Assembly: GCA_032718475.1 (NCBI GenBank)
Contig: JAUCBJ010009160.1
Span: forward strand, 1-50,886
Length of the DNA stretch: 50,886 bases
DNA from: Nemertoderma westbladi
Lineage: Eukaryota; Xenacoelomorpha; Nemertodermatida; Nemertodermatidae
Direction: 5' to 3'
In this document: piece after piece, positions 23,601 through 36,770 of the stretch
How positions within the stretch are numbered: the stretch's first letter is position 1
Layout: each line of letters starts with the position of its first letter
Position numbers and translations under genes: made by a program
The notes under the pieces: generated by a model
What the model was told of the DNA's origin: nothing
The model's input: only the letters and a program-made list of their open reading frames with translations
Database searches by the model: none

Positions 23601-26600
23601 GTCTGTCCTTACCCAAGGTCGTGTCTGTCCTTACCCAAGGTCGTGTCTGTCCTTACCCAAGGTCGTGTCTGTCCTTACCCAAGGTCGTGTCTGTCCTCAC
23701 CCAAGGTCGTGTCTATCCTTACCCAAGGTCGTGTCTATCCTTACCCAAGGTCGTGTCTGTCCTTACCCAAGGTCGTGTCTGTCCTTACCCAAGGTCGTGT
23801 CTGTCCTTACCCAAAGTCGTGTCTGTCCTTACCCAAGGTCGTGTCTGTCCTTACCCAAGGTCGTGTCTGTCCTTACCCAAGGTCGTGTCTGTCCTTACCC
23901 AAGGTCTTGTCTGTCCTTACCCAAGGTCGTGTCTGTCCTTACCCAAGGTCGTGTCTGTCCTTACCCAAGGTCGTGTCTGTCCTTACCCAAGATCGTGTCT
24001 GTCCTTACCCAAGGTCGTGTCTGTCCTTACCCAATGTCGTGTCTGTCCTCACCTAAGGTCGTGTCTGTCCTTACCCAAGGTCGTGTATGTCCTTACCCAA
24101 GGTCGTGTCTGTCCTTACCCAAGATCGTGTCTGTCCTTACCCAAGGTCGTGTCTGTCCTTACCCAAGGTGGTGTCTGTCCTTACCCAAGGTCGTGTCTGT
24201 CCTTACCCAAGGTCGTGTCTGTCCTTACCCAAGGTCGTGTCTGTCCTTACCCAAGATCGTGTCTGTCCTTACCCAAGGTCGTGTCTATCCTTACCCAAGG
24301 TCGTGTCTATCCTTACCCAAGGTCGTGTCTATCCTTACCCAAGGTCGTGTCTGTCCTTACCCAAGGTCGTGTCTGTCCTTACCCAAGGTCGTGTCTGTCC
24401 TCACCCAAGGTCGTGTCTGTCCTTACACAAGGTCGTGTCTGTCCTTACCCAAGGTCGTGTCTGTCCTTACCCAAGGTCGTGTCTGTCCTTACCCAAGGTC
24501 GTGTCTGTCCTTACCCAAGGTCGTGTCTGTCTTTACCCAAGGTCGTGTCTGTCCTTACCCAAGGTCGTGTCTGTCCTTACCCAAGGTCGTGTCTGTCCTT
24601 ACCCAAGGTCGTGTCTATCCTTACCCAAGGTCGTGTCTGTCCTTACCCAAGGTCGTGTCTGTCCTTACCCAAGGTCGTGTCTATCCTTACCCAAGGTCGT
24701 GTCTATCCTTACCCAAGATCGTGTCTGTCCTTACCCAAGGTCGTGTCTGTCCTTACCCAAGGTCGTGTCTGTCCTTACCCAAGGTCGTGTTTGTCCTTAC
24801 CCAAGATCGTGTCTGTCCTTACCCAAGGTCGTGTCTGTCCTTACCCAAGGTCGTGTCTGTCCTTACCCAAGGTCGTGTCTGTCCTTACCCAAGGTCGTGT
24901 CTATCCTTACCCAAGGTCGTGTCTGTCCTTACCCAAGGTCGTGTCTGTCCTTACCCAAGGTCGTGTCTGTCCTTACCCAAGGTCGTGTCTATCCTTACCC
25001 AAGGTCGTGTCTATCCTTACCCAAGATCGTGTCTGTCCTTACCCAAGGTCGTGTCTGTCCTTACCCAAGGTCGTGTCTGTCCTTACCCAAGGTCGTGTCT
25101 GTCCTTACCCAAGGTCGTGTCTGTCCTTACCCAAGGTCGTGTCTGTCCTTACCCAAGGTCGTGTCTGTCCTCACCCAAGGTCGTGTCTGTCCTTACCCAA
25201 GGTCGTGTCTATCCTTACCCAAGGTCGTGTCTATCCTTACCCAAGGTCGTGTCTGTCCTTACCCAAGGTCGTGTCTGTCCTTACCCAAGGTCGTGTCTGT
25301 CCTTACCCAAGGTCGTGTCTATCCTTACCCAAGGTCGTGTCTATCCTTACCCAAGGTCGTGTCTGTCCTTACCCAAGGTCGTGTCTATCCTTACCCAAGG
25401 TCGTGTCTGTCCTTACCCAAGGTCGTGTCTGTCCTTACCCAAGGTCGTGTCTGTCCTTACCCAAGGTCGTGCCTGTCCTTACCCAAGGTCGTGTCTGTCC
25501 TTACCCAAGGTCGTGTCTGTCCTTACCCAAGGTCGTGTCTATCCTTACCCAAGGTCGTGTCTATCTTTACCCAAGGTCGTGTCTATCCTTACCCAAGGTC
25601 GTGTCTATCCTTACCCAAGGTCGTGTCTATCCTTACCCAAGGTCGTGTCTATCCTTACCCAAGGTCGTGTCTATCCTTACCCAAGGTCGTGTCTATCCTT
25701 ACCCAAGGTCGTGCCTGTCCTTACCCAAGGTCGTGTCTATCCTTACCCAAGGTCGTGTCTGTCCTTACCCAAGGTCGTGTCTGTCCTTACCCAAGGTCGT
25801 GTCTGTCCTTACCCAAGGTCGTGTCTGTCCTTACCCAAGGTCGTGCCTGTCCTTACCCAAGATCGTGTCTGTCCTTACCCAAGATCGTGTCTGTCCTTAC
25901 CCAAGGTCGTGTCTGTCCTTACCCAAGGTCGTGTCTGTCCTTACCCAAGGTCGTGTCTGTCCTTACCCAAGGTCGTGTCTGTCCTTACCCAAGGTCGTGT
26001 CTGTCCTTACCCAAGGTCGTGTCTGTCCTTACCCAAGGTCGTGTCTGTACTTACCCAAGGTCGTGTCTGTCCTTACCCAAGGTCGTGTCTGTCCTTACCC
26101 AAGGTCGTGTCTGTCCTTACCCAAGGTCGTGTCTGTCCTTACCCAAGGTCGTGTCTGTCCTTAACCAAGGTCGTGTCTGTCCTTACCCAAGGTCGTGTCT
26201 GTCCTTACCCAAGGTCGTGTCTGTCCTTACCCAAGGTCGTGTCTGTCCTTACCCAAGGTCGTGTCTATCCTTACCCAAGGTCGTGTCTATCCTTACCCAA
26301 GGTCGTGTCTGTCCTTACCCAAGGTCGTGTCTATCCTTACCCAAGGTCGTGTCTATCCTTACCCAAGGTCGTGTCTATCCTTACCCAAGGTCGTGTCTAT
26401 CCTTACCCAAGGTCGTGTCTGTCCTTACCCAAGGTCGTGTCTGTCCTTACCCAAGGTCGTGTCTGTCCTTACCCAAGGTCGTGTCTATCCTTACCCAAGG
26501 TCGTGTCTATCCTTACCCAAGGTCGTGTCTATCCTTACCCAAGGTCGTGTCTGTCCTTACCCAAGGTCGTGTCTGTCCTTACCCAAGGTCGTGTCTATCC

Positions 26601-29010
26601 TTACCCTAGGTCGTGTCTATCCTTACCCAAGGTCGTGTCTATCATTACCCAAGGTCGTGTCTGTCCTTACCCAAGGTCGTGTCTGTCCTTACCCAAGGTC
26701 GTGTCTGTCCTTACCCAAGGTCGTGCCTGTCCTTACCCAAGGTCGTGTCTGTCCTTACCCAAGGTCGTGTCTGTCCTTACCCAAGGTCGTGTCTATCCTT
26801 ACCCAAGGTCGTGTCTATCTTTACCCAAGGTCGTGTCTATCCTTACCCAAGGTCGTGTCTATCCTTACCCAAGGTCGTGTCTATCCTTACCCAAGGTCGT
26901 GTCTGTCCTTACCCAAGGTCGTGTCTGTCCTTACCCAAGGTCGTGTCTGTCCTTACCCAAGGTCGTGCCTGTCCTTACCCAAGGTCGTGTCTATCCTTAC
27001 CCAAGGTCGTGTCTATCCTTACCCAAGGTCGTGTCTGTCCTTACCCAAGGTCGTGTCTGTCCTTACCCAAGGTCGTGTCTGTCCTTACCCAAGGTCGTGT
27101 CTATCCTTACCCAAGGTCGTGTCTATCCTTACCCAAGGTCGTGTCTATCCTTACCCAAGGTCGTGTCTGTCCTTACCCAAGGTCGTGTCTGTCCTTACCC
27201 AAGGTCGTGTCTGTCCTTACCCAAGGTCGTGCCTGTCCTTACCCAAGGTCGTGTCTATCCTTACCCAAGGTCGTGTCTATCCTTACCCAAGGTCGTGTCT
27301 ATCCTTACCCAAGGTCGTGTCTGTCCTTACCCAAGGTCGTGTCTGTCCTTACCCAAGGTCGTGTCTGTCCTTACCCAAGGTCGTGCCTGTCCTTACCCAA
27401 GGTCGTGTCTGTCCTTACCCAAGGTCGTGTCTGTCCTTACCCAAGGTCGTGTCTATCCTTACCCAAGGTCGTGTCTATCTTTACCCAAGGTCGTGTCTAT
27501 CCTTACCCAAGGTCGTGTCTATCCTTACCCAAGGTCGTGTCTATCCTTACCCAAGGTCGTGTCTGTCCTTACCCAAGGTCGTGTCTGTCCTTACCCAAGG
27601 TCGTGTCTGTCCTTACCCAAGGTCGTGCCTGTCCTTACCCAAGGTCGTGTCTATCCTTACCCAAGGTCGTGTCTGTCCTTACCCAAGGTCGTGTCTGTCC
27701 TTACCCAAGGTCGTGTCTGTCCTTACCCAAGGTCGTGCCTGTCCTTACCCAAGGTCGTGTCTGTCCTTACCTAAGGTCGTGTCTGTCCTTACCCAAGGTC
27801 GTGTCTGTCCTTACCCAAGGTCGTGTCTATCCTTACCCAAGGTCGTGTCTATCCTTACCCAAGGTCGTGTCTATCCTTACCCAAGGTCGTGTCTATCCTT
27901 ACCCAAGGTCGTGTCTGTCCTTACCCAAGGTCGTGTCTGTCCTTACCCAAGGTCGTGTCTGTCCTTACCCAAGGTCGTGCCTGTCCTTACCCAAGGTCGT
28001 GTCTATCCTTACCCAAGGTCGTGTCTATCCTTACCCAAGGTCGTGTCTATCCTTACCCAAGGTCGTATCTGTCCTTACCCAAGGTCGTGTCTGTCATTAC
28101 CCAAGGTCGTGTCTGTCCTTACCCAAGGTCGTGCCTGTCCTTACCCAAGGTCGTGTCTGTCCTTACCCAAGGTCGTGTCTGTCCTTACCCAAGGTCGTGT
28201 CTGTCCTTACCCAAGGTCGTGCCTGTCCTCACCCAAGGTCGTGTCTGTCCTTACCCAAGGTCGTGTCTGTCCTTACCCAAGGTCGTGTCTGTCCTTACCC
28301 AACGTCGTGTCTGTCCTTACCCAAGGTCGTGTCTGTCCTTACCCAAGGTCGTGTCTGTCCTTACCCAAGGTCGTGTCTATCCTTACCCAAGGTCGTGTCT
28401 ATCCTTACCCAAGGTCGTGTCTATCCTTACCCAAGATCGTGTCTGTCCTTACCCAAGATCGTGTCTGTCCTTACCCAAGGTCGTGTCTGTCCTTACCCAA
28501 GGTCGTGTCTGTCCTTACCCAAGGTCGTGTCTGTCCTTACCCAAGGTCGTGTCTGTCCTCACCCAAGGTCGTGTCTATCCTTACCCAAAGTCGTGTCTAT
28601 CCTTACCCAAGGTCGTGTCTGTCCTTACCCAAGGTCGTGTCTGTCCTTACCCAAGGTCGTGTCTGTCCTTACCCAAAGTCGTGTCTGTCCTTACCCAAGG
28701 TCGTGTCTGTCCTTACCCAAGGTCGTGTCTGTCCTTACCCAAGGTCGTGTCTGTCCTTACCCAAGGTCGTGTCTGTCCTTACCCAAGGTCGTGTCTGTCC
28801 TTACCCAAGGTCGTGTCTGTCCTTACCCAAGGTCGTGTCTGTCCTTACCCAAGATCGTGTCTGTCCTTACCCAAGGTCGTGTCTGTCCTTACCCAATGTC
28901 GTGTCTGTCCTCACCTAAGGTCGTGTCTGTCCTTACCCAAGGTCGTGTATGTCCTTACCCAAGGTCGTGTCTGTCCTCACCCAAGGTCGTGTCTGTCCTT
29001 ACACAAGGTC
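19990..29010 (+). repeat. Long duplicated satellite block, offset 5547 then 5522 bp
   Basis: Markers between about 20.0 and 22.6 kb recur 5547 bp downstream. Examples are TTAACC at 20615 and 26162, TTACCCTAGG near 21055 and 26602, and the CTAAGG stop variant at 22225 and 27772. The offset is 252 monomers plus the 3 bp inserted at 22658. Beyond about 22.7 kb the offset falls to 5522 bp (251 monomers), for example CACCTAAGG at 23394 and 28916, so one monomer was gained or lost after duplication. The second copy lacks the 3-bp insertion. Confidence 0.8.
22860..24080 (+). repeat. Local tandem duplication of 660 bp (30 monomers)
   Basis: Paired GATC monomers (22912 and 23572), CCCAAAGTCG (about 23154 and 23814), GGTCTTG (about 23244 and 23904), CCAATGTCG and CACCTAAGG (about 23390 and 24050) repeat in the same order exactly 660 bp apart. 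Confidence 0.8.
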
Positions 29011-30239
29011 GTATCTGTCCTTACCCAAGGTCGTGTCTGTCCTTACCCAAGGTCGTGTCTGTCCTTACCCAAGGTCGTGTCTGTCCTTACCCAAGGACGT
29101 GTCTGTCCTTACCCAAGATCGTGTCTGTCCTTACCCAAGGTCGTGTCTGTCCTTACCCAAGGTCGTGTCTGTCCTTACCCAAGGTCGTGTCTGTCCTTAC
29201 CCAAGGTCGTGACTGTCCTTACCCAAGGTCGTGTCTGTCCTTACCCAAGGTCGTGTCTGTCCTTACCCAAGGTCGTGTCTGTCATTACCCAAGGTCGTGT
29301 CTGTCCTTACCCAAGGTCGTGTCTGTCCTTACCCAAGGTCGTGTCTGTCCTTACCCAAGGTCGTGTCTATCCTTACCCAAGGTCGTGTCTATCCTTACCC
29401 AAGGTCGTGTCTATCCTTACCCAAGATCGTGTCTGTCCTTACCCAAGATCGTGTCTGTCCTTACCCAAGGTCGTGTCTGTCCTTACCCAAGGTCGTGTCT
29501 GTCCTTACCCAAGGTCGTGACTGTCCTTACCCAAGGTCGTGTTTGTCCTTACCCAAGGTCGTGTCTGTCATTACCCAAGGTCGTGTCTGTCCTTACCCAA
29601 GGTCGTGTCTGTCCTTACCCAAGGTCGTGTCTGTCCTTACCCAAGGTCGTGACTGTCCTTACCCAAGGTCGTGTCTGTCATTACCCAAGGTCGTGTCTGT
29701 CCTTACCCAAGGTCGTGTCTGTCATTACCCAAGGTCGTGTCTGTCCTTACCCAAGGTCGTGTCTGTCCTTACCCAAGGTCGTGACTGTCCTTACCCAAGG
29801 TCGTGTCTGTCCTTACCCAAGGTCGTGTCTGTAATTACCCAAGGTCGTGACTGTCCTTACCCAAGGTCGTGTCTGTCCTTACCCAAGGTCGTGTCTGTCA
29901 TTACCCAAGGTCGTGTCTGTCCTTACCCAAGGTCGTGTCTGTCCTTACCCAAGGTCGTGTCTATCCTTACCCAAGGTCGTGTCTATCCTTACCCAAGGTC
30001 GTGTCTATCCTTACCCAAGGTCTTGTCTGTCCTTACCCAAGGTCGTGTCTATCCTTACCCAAGGTCGTGTCTATCCTTACCCAAGATCGTGTCTGTCCTT
30101 ACCCAAGGTCGTGTCTGTCCTTACCCAAGATCGTGTCTGTCCTTACCCAAGGTCGTGTCTGTCCTTACCCAAGGTCGTGTCTGTCCTTACCCAAGGTCGT
30201 GTCTGTCCTTACCCAAGGTCGTGTCTGTCCTTACCCAAG

Positions 30240-31300
30240 GTCGTGTCTGTCCTCACCTAAGGTCGTGTCTGTCCTTACCCAAGGTCGTGTCTATCCTTAC
30301 CCAAGGTCGTGTCTGTCCTTACCCAAGGTCGTGTCTGTCCTTACCCAAGGTCGTGTCTGTCCTTACCCAAGGTCGTGTCTGTCCTTACCCAAGGTCGTGT
30401 CTGTCCTTACCCAAGGTCGTGTCTGTCCTTACCCAAGGTCGTGTCTGTCCTTACCCAAGGTCGTGTCTGTCCTTACCCAAGGTCGTGTCTGTCCTTACCC
30501 AAGGTCGTGTCTGTCCTTACCCAAGGTCGTGTCTGTCCTTACCCAAGGTCGTGTCTGTCCTTACCCAAGGTCGTGTCTGTCCTTACCCAAGGTCGTGTCT
30601 GTCCTTACAAAAGGTCGTGTCTGTCCTTACACAAGGTCGTGTCTGTCCTTACCCAAGGTCGTGTCTGTCCTTACCCAAGGTCGTGTCTGTCCTTACCCAA
30701 GGTCGTGTCTATCCTTACCCAAGGTCGTGTCTGTCCTTACCCAAGTTCGTGTCTATCCTTACCCAAGGTCGTGTATGTCCTTACCCAAGGTCGTGTCTGT
30801 CCTTACCCAAGGTCGTGTCTATCCTTACCCAAGGTCGTGTCTATCCATACCCAAGGTCGTGTCTATCCTTACCCAAGGTCGTGTCTGTCCTTACCCAAGG
30901 TCGTGTCTGTCCTTACCCAATGTCGTGTATGTCCTTACCCAAGGTCGTGTCTGTCCTTACCCAAGGTCGTGTCTATCCTTACCCAAGGTCGTGTCTATCC
31001 TTACCCAAGGTCGTGTCTATCCTTACCCAAGGTCGTGTCTGTCCTTACCGAAGGTCGTGTCTGTCCTTACCCAAGGTCGTGTCTGTCCTTACCCAAGGTC
31101 GTGTCTGTCCTTACCCAAGGTCGTGTCTGTCCTTACCCAAGGTCGTGTCTGTCCTTACCCAAGGTCGTGTCTATCCACACCTAAGGTTGTGTCTGTCCTT
31201 ACCCAAGGTCGTGTATGTCCTTACCCAAGGTCGTGTATGTCCTCACCCAAGGTCGTGTCTGTCCTTACACAAGGTCGTGTCTGTCCTTACCCAAGGTCGT
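30240..31300 (+). repeat. Distant copy of the 5.8-6.8 kb satellite block
   Basis: The ordered marker series ACAAAAGG, ACACAAGG, CCAAGTTCG, GTATGTCC, TCCATACCC, CCAATGTCG, CCGAAGG and CTAAGGTTG recurs here. It lies 24,464 bp (1,112 monomers) from the copy at 5845-6720. It also shares the following TTACACAAGG monomer with that copy and not with the copy at 3689-4564, so the two distant blocks are the closer relatives. Confidence 0.8.
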
Positions 31301-33859
31301 GTCTGTCCTTACCCAAGGTCGTGTCTGTCCTTACCCAAGGTCGTGTCTGTCCTTACCCAAGGTCGTGTCTGTCCTTACCCAAGGTCGTGTCTGTCCTTAC
31401 CCAAGGTCGTGTCTGTCCTTACCCAAGGTCGTGTCTGTCCTTACCCAAGGTCGTGTCTGTCCTTACCCAAGGTCGTGTCTGTCCTTACCCAAGGTCGTGT
31501 CTGTCCTTACCCAAGGTCGTGTCTGTCCTTACCCAAGGTCGTGTCTGTCCTTACCCAAGGTCGTGTCTGTCCTTACCCAAGGTCGTGTCTATCCTTACCC
31601 AAGGTCGTGTCTGTCCTTACCCAAGGTCGTGTCTGTCCTTACCCAAGGTCGTGTCTGTCCTTACCCAAGGTCGTGTCTGTCCTTATCCAAGGTCGTGTCT
31701 GTCCTTACCCAAGGTCGTGTCTGTCCTTACCCAAGGTCGTGTCTGTCCTTACCCAAGGTCGTGTCTGTCCTTACCCAAGGTCGTGTCTGTCCTTACCCAA
31801 GGTCGTGTCTGTCCTTACCCAAGGTCGTGTCTGTCCTTACCCAAGGTCGTGTCTGTCCTTACCCAAGGTCGTGTCTGTCCTTACCCAAGGTCGTGTCTGT
31901 CCTTACCCAAGGTCGTGTCTGTCCTTACCCAAGGTCGTGTCTGTCATTACCCAAGGTCGTGTCTGTCCTTACCCAAGGTCGTGTCTGTACTTACCCAAGG
32001 TCGTGTCTGTCCTTACCCAAGGTCGTGTCTGTCCTTACCCAAGGTCGTGTCTGTCCTTACCCAAGGTCGTGTCTGTCCTTACCCAAGGTCGTGTCTGTCC
32101 TTACCCAAGGTCGTGTCTGTCCTTACCCAAGGTCGTGTCTGTCCTTACCCAAGGTCGTGTCTGTCCTTACCCAAGGTCGTGTCTGTCCTTACCCAAGGTC
32201 GTGTCTGTCCTTACCCAAGGTCGTGTCTGTCCTTACCCAAGGTCGTGTCTGTCCTTACCCAAGGTCGTGTCTGTCCTTACCCAAGGTCGTGTCTGTCCTT
32301 ACCCAAGGTCGTGTCTGTCCTTACCCAAGGTCGTGTCTGTCCTTACCCAAGGTCGTGTCTGTCCTTACCCAAGGTCGTGTCTGTCCTTACACAAGGTCGT
32401 GTCTGTCCTTACCCAAGGTCGTGTCTATCCTTACCCAAGGTCGTGTCTGTCCTTACCCAAGGTCGTGTCTGTCCTTACCCAATGTCGTGTCTGTCCTTAC
32501 CCAAGGTCGTGTCTGTCCTTACCCAAGGTCGTGTCTGTCCTTACCCAAGGTCGTGTCTGTCCTTACCCAAGGTCGTGTCTGTCCTTACCCAAGGTCGTGT
32601 CTATCCTTACCCAAGGTCGTGTCTGTCCTTACCCAAGGTCGTGTCTGTCCTTACCCAAGGTCGTGTCTGTCCTTACCCAAGGTCGTGTCTGTCCTTACCC
32701 AAGGTCGTGTCTGTCCTTACCCAAGGTCGTGTCTGTCCTTACCCAAGGTCGTGTCTGTCCTTACCTAAGGTCGTGTCTGTCCTTACCCAAGGTCGTGTCT
32801 GTCCTTACCCAAGGTCGTGTCTGTCCTTACCCAAGGTCGTGTCTGTCCTTACCCAAGGTCGTGTCTGTCCTTACCCAAGGTCGTGTCTGTCCTTACCCAA
32901 GGTCGTGTCTGTCCTTACCCAAGGTCGTGTCTGTCCTTACCCAAGGTCGTGACTGTCCTTACCCAAGGTCGTGACTGTCCTTACCCAAGGTCGTGACTGT
33001 CCTTACCCAAGGTCGTGTCTGTCCTTACCCAAGGTCGTGTCTGTCCTTACCCAAGGTCGTGTCTGTCCTTACCCAAGGTCGTGTCTGTCCTTACCCAAGG
33101 TCGTGTCTGTCCTTACCCAAGGTCGTGTCTGTCCTTACCCAAGGTCGTGACTGTCCTTACCCAAGGTCGTGACTGTCCTTACCCAAGGTCGTGTATGTCC
33201 TTACCCAAGGTCGTGTCTGTCCTTACCCAAGGTCGTGTCTGTCCTTACCCAAGGTCGTGTCTGTCCTTACCCAAGGTCGTGTCTATCCTTACCCAAGGTC
33301 GTGTCTATCCTTACCCAAGGTCGTGTCTATCCTTACCCAAGGTCGTGTCTGTCCTTACCCAAGGTCGTGTCTGTCCTTACCCAAGGTCGTGTCTGTCCTT
33401 ACCCAAGGTCGTGTCTGTCCTTACCCAAGGTCGTGTCTGTCCTTACCCAAGGTCGTGTCTGTCCTTACCCAAGGTCGTGTCTATCCTTACCCAAGGTCGT
33501 GTCTGTCCTTACCCAAGGTCGTGTCTGTCCTTACCCAAGGTCGTGTCTGTCCTTACCCAAGGTCGTGTCTGTCCTTACCCAAGGTCGTGTCTGTCCTTAC
33601 CCAAGGTCGTGTCTGTCCTTACCCAAGGTCGTGTCTGTCCTTACCTAAGGTCGTGTCTGTCCTTACCCAAGGTCGTGTCTGTCCTTACCCAAGGTCGTGT
33701 CTGTCCTTACCCAAGGTCGTGTCTGTCCTTACCCAAGGTCGTGTCTGTCCTTACCCAAGGTCGTGTCTGTCCTTACCCAAGGTCGTGTCTGTCCTTACCC
33801 AAGGTCGTGTCTGTCCTTACCCAAGGTCGTGTCTGTCCTTACCCAAGGTCGTGTCTGTC

Positions 33860-36770
33860 CTTACCCAAGGTCGTGTCTGTCCTTACAAAAGGTCGTGTCT
33901 GTCCTTACACAAGGTCGTGTCTGTCCTTACCCAAGGTCGTGTCTGTCCTTACCCAAGGTCGTGTCTGTCCTTACCCAAGGTCGTGTCTATCCTTACCCAA
34001 GGTCGTGTCTATCCTTACCCAAGGTCGTGTCTATCCTTACCCAAGGTCGTGTCTGTCCTTACCCAAGGTCGTGTCTGTCCTTACCCAAGGTCGTGTCTGT
34101 CCTTACCCAAGGTCGTGTCTGTCCTTACCCAAGGTCGTGTCTGTCCTTACCCAAGGTCGTGTCTGTCCTTACCCAAGGTCGTGTCTGTCCTTACCCAAGG
34201 TCGTGTATGTCCTTACCCAAGGTCGTGTCTGTCCTTACCCAAGGTCGTGTCTGTCCTTACCCAAGGTCGTGTCTGTCCTTACCCAAGGTCGTGTCTATCC
34301 TTACCCAAGGTCGTGTCTATCCTTACCCAAGGTCGTGTCTATCCTTACCCAAGGTCGTGTCTGTCCTTACCCAAGGTCGTGTCTGTCCTTACCCAAGGTC
34401 GCGTCTGTCCTTACCCAAGGTCGTGTCTGTCCTTACCCAAGGTCGTGTCTGTCCTTACCCAAGGTCGTGTCTGTCCTTACCCAAGGTCGTGTCTGTCCTT
34501 ACCCAAGGTCGTGTCTGTCCTTAACCAAGGTCGTGTCTGTCCTTACCTAAGGTCGTGTCTGTCCTTACCCAAGGTCGTGTCTGTCCTTACCCAAGGTCGT
34601 GTCTGTCCTCACCCAAGGTCGTGTCTATCCTTACCCAAGGTCGTGTCTGTCCTTACCCAAGGTCGTTTCTGTCCTTACCCAAGGTCGTGTCTGTCCTTAC
34701 CCAAGGTCGTGTCTGTCCTTACCCAAGGTCGTGACTGTCCTTACCCAAGGTCGTGACTGTCCTTACCCAAGGTCGTGACTGTCCTTACCCAAGGTCGTGT
34801 CTGTCCTTACAAAAGGTCGTGTCTGTCCTTACACAAGGTCGTGTCTGTCCTTACCCAAGGTCGTGTCTGTCCTTACCCAAGGTCGTGTCTGTCCTTACCC
34901 AAGGTCGTGTCTATCCTTACCCAAGGTCGTGTCTATCCTTACCCAAGGTCGTGTCTATCCTTACCCAAGGTCGTGTCTGTCCTTACCCAAGGTCGTGTCT
35001 GTCCTTACCCAAGGTCGTGTCTGTCCTTACCCAAGGTCGTGTCTGTCCTTACCCAAGGTCGTGTCTGTCCTTACCCAAGGTCGTGTCTGTCCTTACCCAA
35101 GGTCGTGTCTGTCCTTACCCAAGGTCGTGTCTGTCCTTACCCAAGGTCGTGTATGTCCTTACCCAAGGTCGTGTCTGTCCTTACCCAAGGTCGTGTCTGT
35201 CCTTACCCAAGGTCGTGTCTGTCCTTACCCAAGGTCGTGTCTATCCTTACCCAAGGTCGTGTCTATCCTTACCCAAGGTCGTGTCTATCCTTACCCAAGG
35301 TCGTGTCTGTCCTTACCCAAGGTCGTGTCTGTCCTTACCCAAGGTCGCGTCTGTCCTTACCCAAGGTCGTGTCTGTCCTTACCCAAGGTCGTGTCTGTCC
35401 TTACCCAAGGTCGTGTCTGTCCTTACCCAAGGTCGTGTCTGTCCTTACCCAAGGTCGTGTCTGTCCTTAACCAAGGTCGTGTCTGTCCTTACCTAAGGTC
35501 GTGTCTGTCCTTACCCAAGGTCGTGTCTGTCCTTACCCAAGGTCGTGTCTATCCTTACCCAAGGTCGTGTCTATCCTTACCCAAGGTCGTGTCTGTCCTT
35601 ACCCAAGGTCGTGTCTGTCCTTACCCAAGGTCGTGTCTGTCCTTACCCAAGGTCGTGTCTGTCCTTACCCAAGGTCGTGTCTATCCTTACCCAAGGTCGT
35701 GTCTGTCCTTACCCAAGGTCGTGTCTGTCCTTACCCAAGGTCGTGTCTGTCCTTACCCAAGGTCGTGTCTGTCCTTACCCAAGGTCGTGTCTGTCCTTAC
35801 CCAAGGTCGTGTCTGTCCTTACCCAAGGTCGTGTCTGTCCTTACCTAAGGTCGTGTCTGTCCTTACCTAAGGTCGTGTCTGTCCTTACCCAAGGTCGTGT
35901 CTGTCCTTACCCAAGGTCGTGTCTGTCCTTACCCAAGGTCGTGTCTGTCCTTACCCAAGGTCGTGTCTGTCCTTACCCAAGGTCGTGTCTGTCCTTACCC
36001 AAGGTCGTGTCTGTCCTTACCCAAGGTCGTGTCTGTCCTTACCCAAGGTCGTGTCTGTCCTTACCCAAGGTCGTGTCTGTCCTTACAAAAGGTCGTGTCT
36101 GTCCTTACACAAGGTCGTGTCTGTCCTTACCCAAGGTCGTGTCTGTCCTTACCCAAGGTCGTGTCTGTCCTTACCCAAGGTCGTGTCTATCCTTACCCAA
36201 GGTCGTGTCTATCCTTACCCAAGGTCGTGTCTATCCTTACCCAAGGTCGTGTCTGTCCTTACCCAAGGTCGTGTCTGTCCTTACCCAAGGTCGTGTCTGT
36301 CCTTACCCAAGGTCGTGTCTGTCCTTACCCAAGGTCGTGTCTGTCCTTACCCAAGGTCGTGTCTGTCCTTACCCAAGGTCGTGTCTGTCCTTACCCAAGG
36401 TCGTGTCTGTCCTTACCCAAGGTCGTGTATGTCCTTACCCAAGGTCGTGTCTGTCCTTACCCAAGGTCGTGTCTGTCCTTACCCAAGGTCGTGTCTGTCC
36501 TTACCCAAGGTCGTGTCTATCCTTACCCAAGGTCGTGTCTATCCTTACCCAAGGTCGTGTCTATCCTTACCCAAGGTCGTGTCTGTCCTTACCCAAGGTC
36601 GTGTCTGTCCTTACCCAAGGTCGCGTCTGTCCTTACCCAAGGTCGTGTCTGTCCTTACCCAAGGTCGTGTCTGTCCTTACCCAAGGTCGTGTCTGTCCTT
36701 ACCCAAGGTCGTGTCTGTCCTTACCCAAGGTCGTGTCTGTCCTTAACCAAGGTCGTGTCTGTCCTTACCT
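33860..36770 (+). repeat. Three copies of a 29-30 monomer block near the right end
   Basis: ACAAAAGG followed by ACACAAGG begins near 33885, 34809 and 36085. Each is followed by a GTATGTCC, a GGTCGCG and finally a TTAACC monomer near 34522, 35468 and 36744. Block lengths are about 636, 658 and 658 bp. A set of GTGACTGTCC monomers lies between blocks and continues to the array end. Confidence 0.75.
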
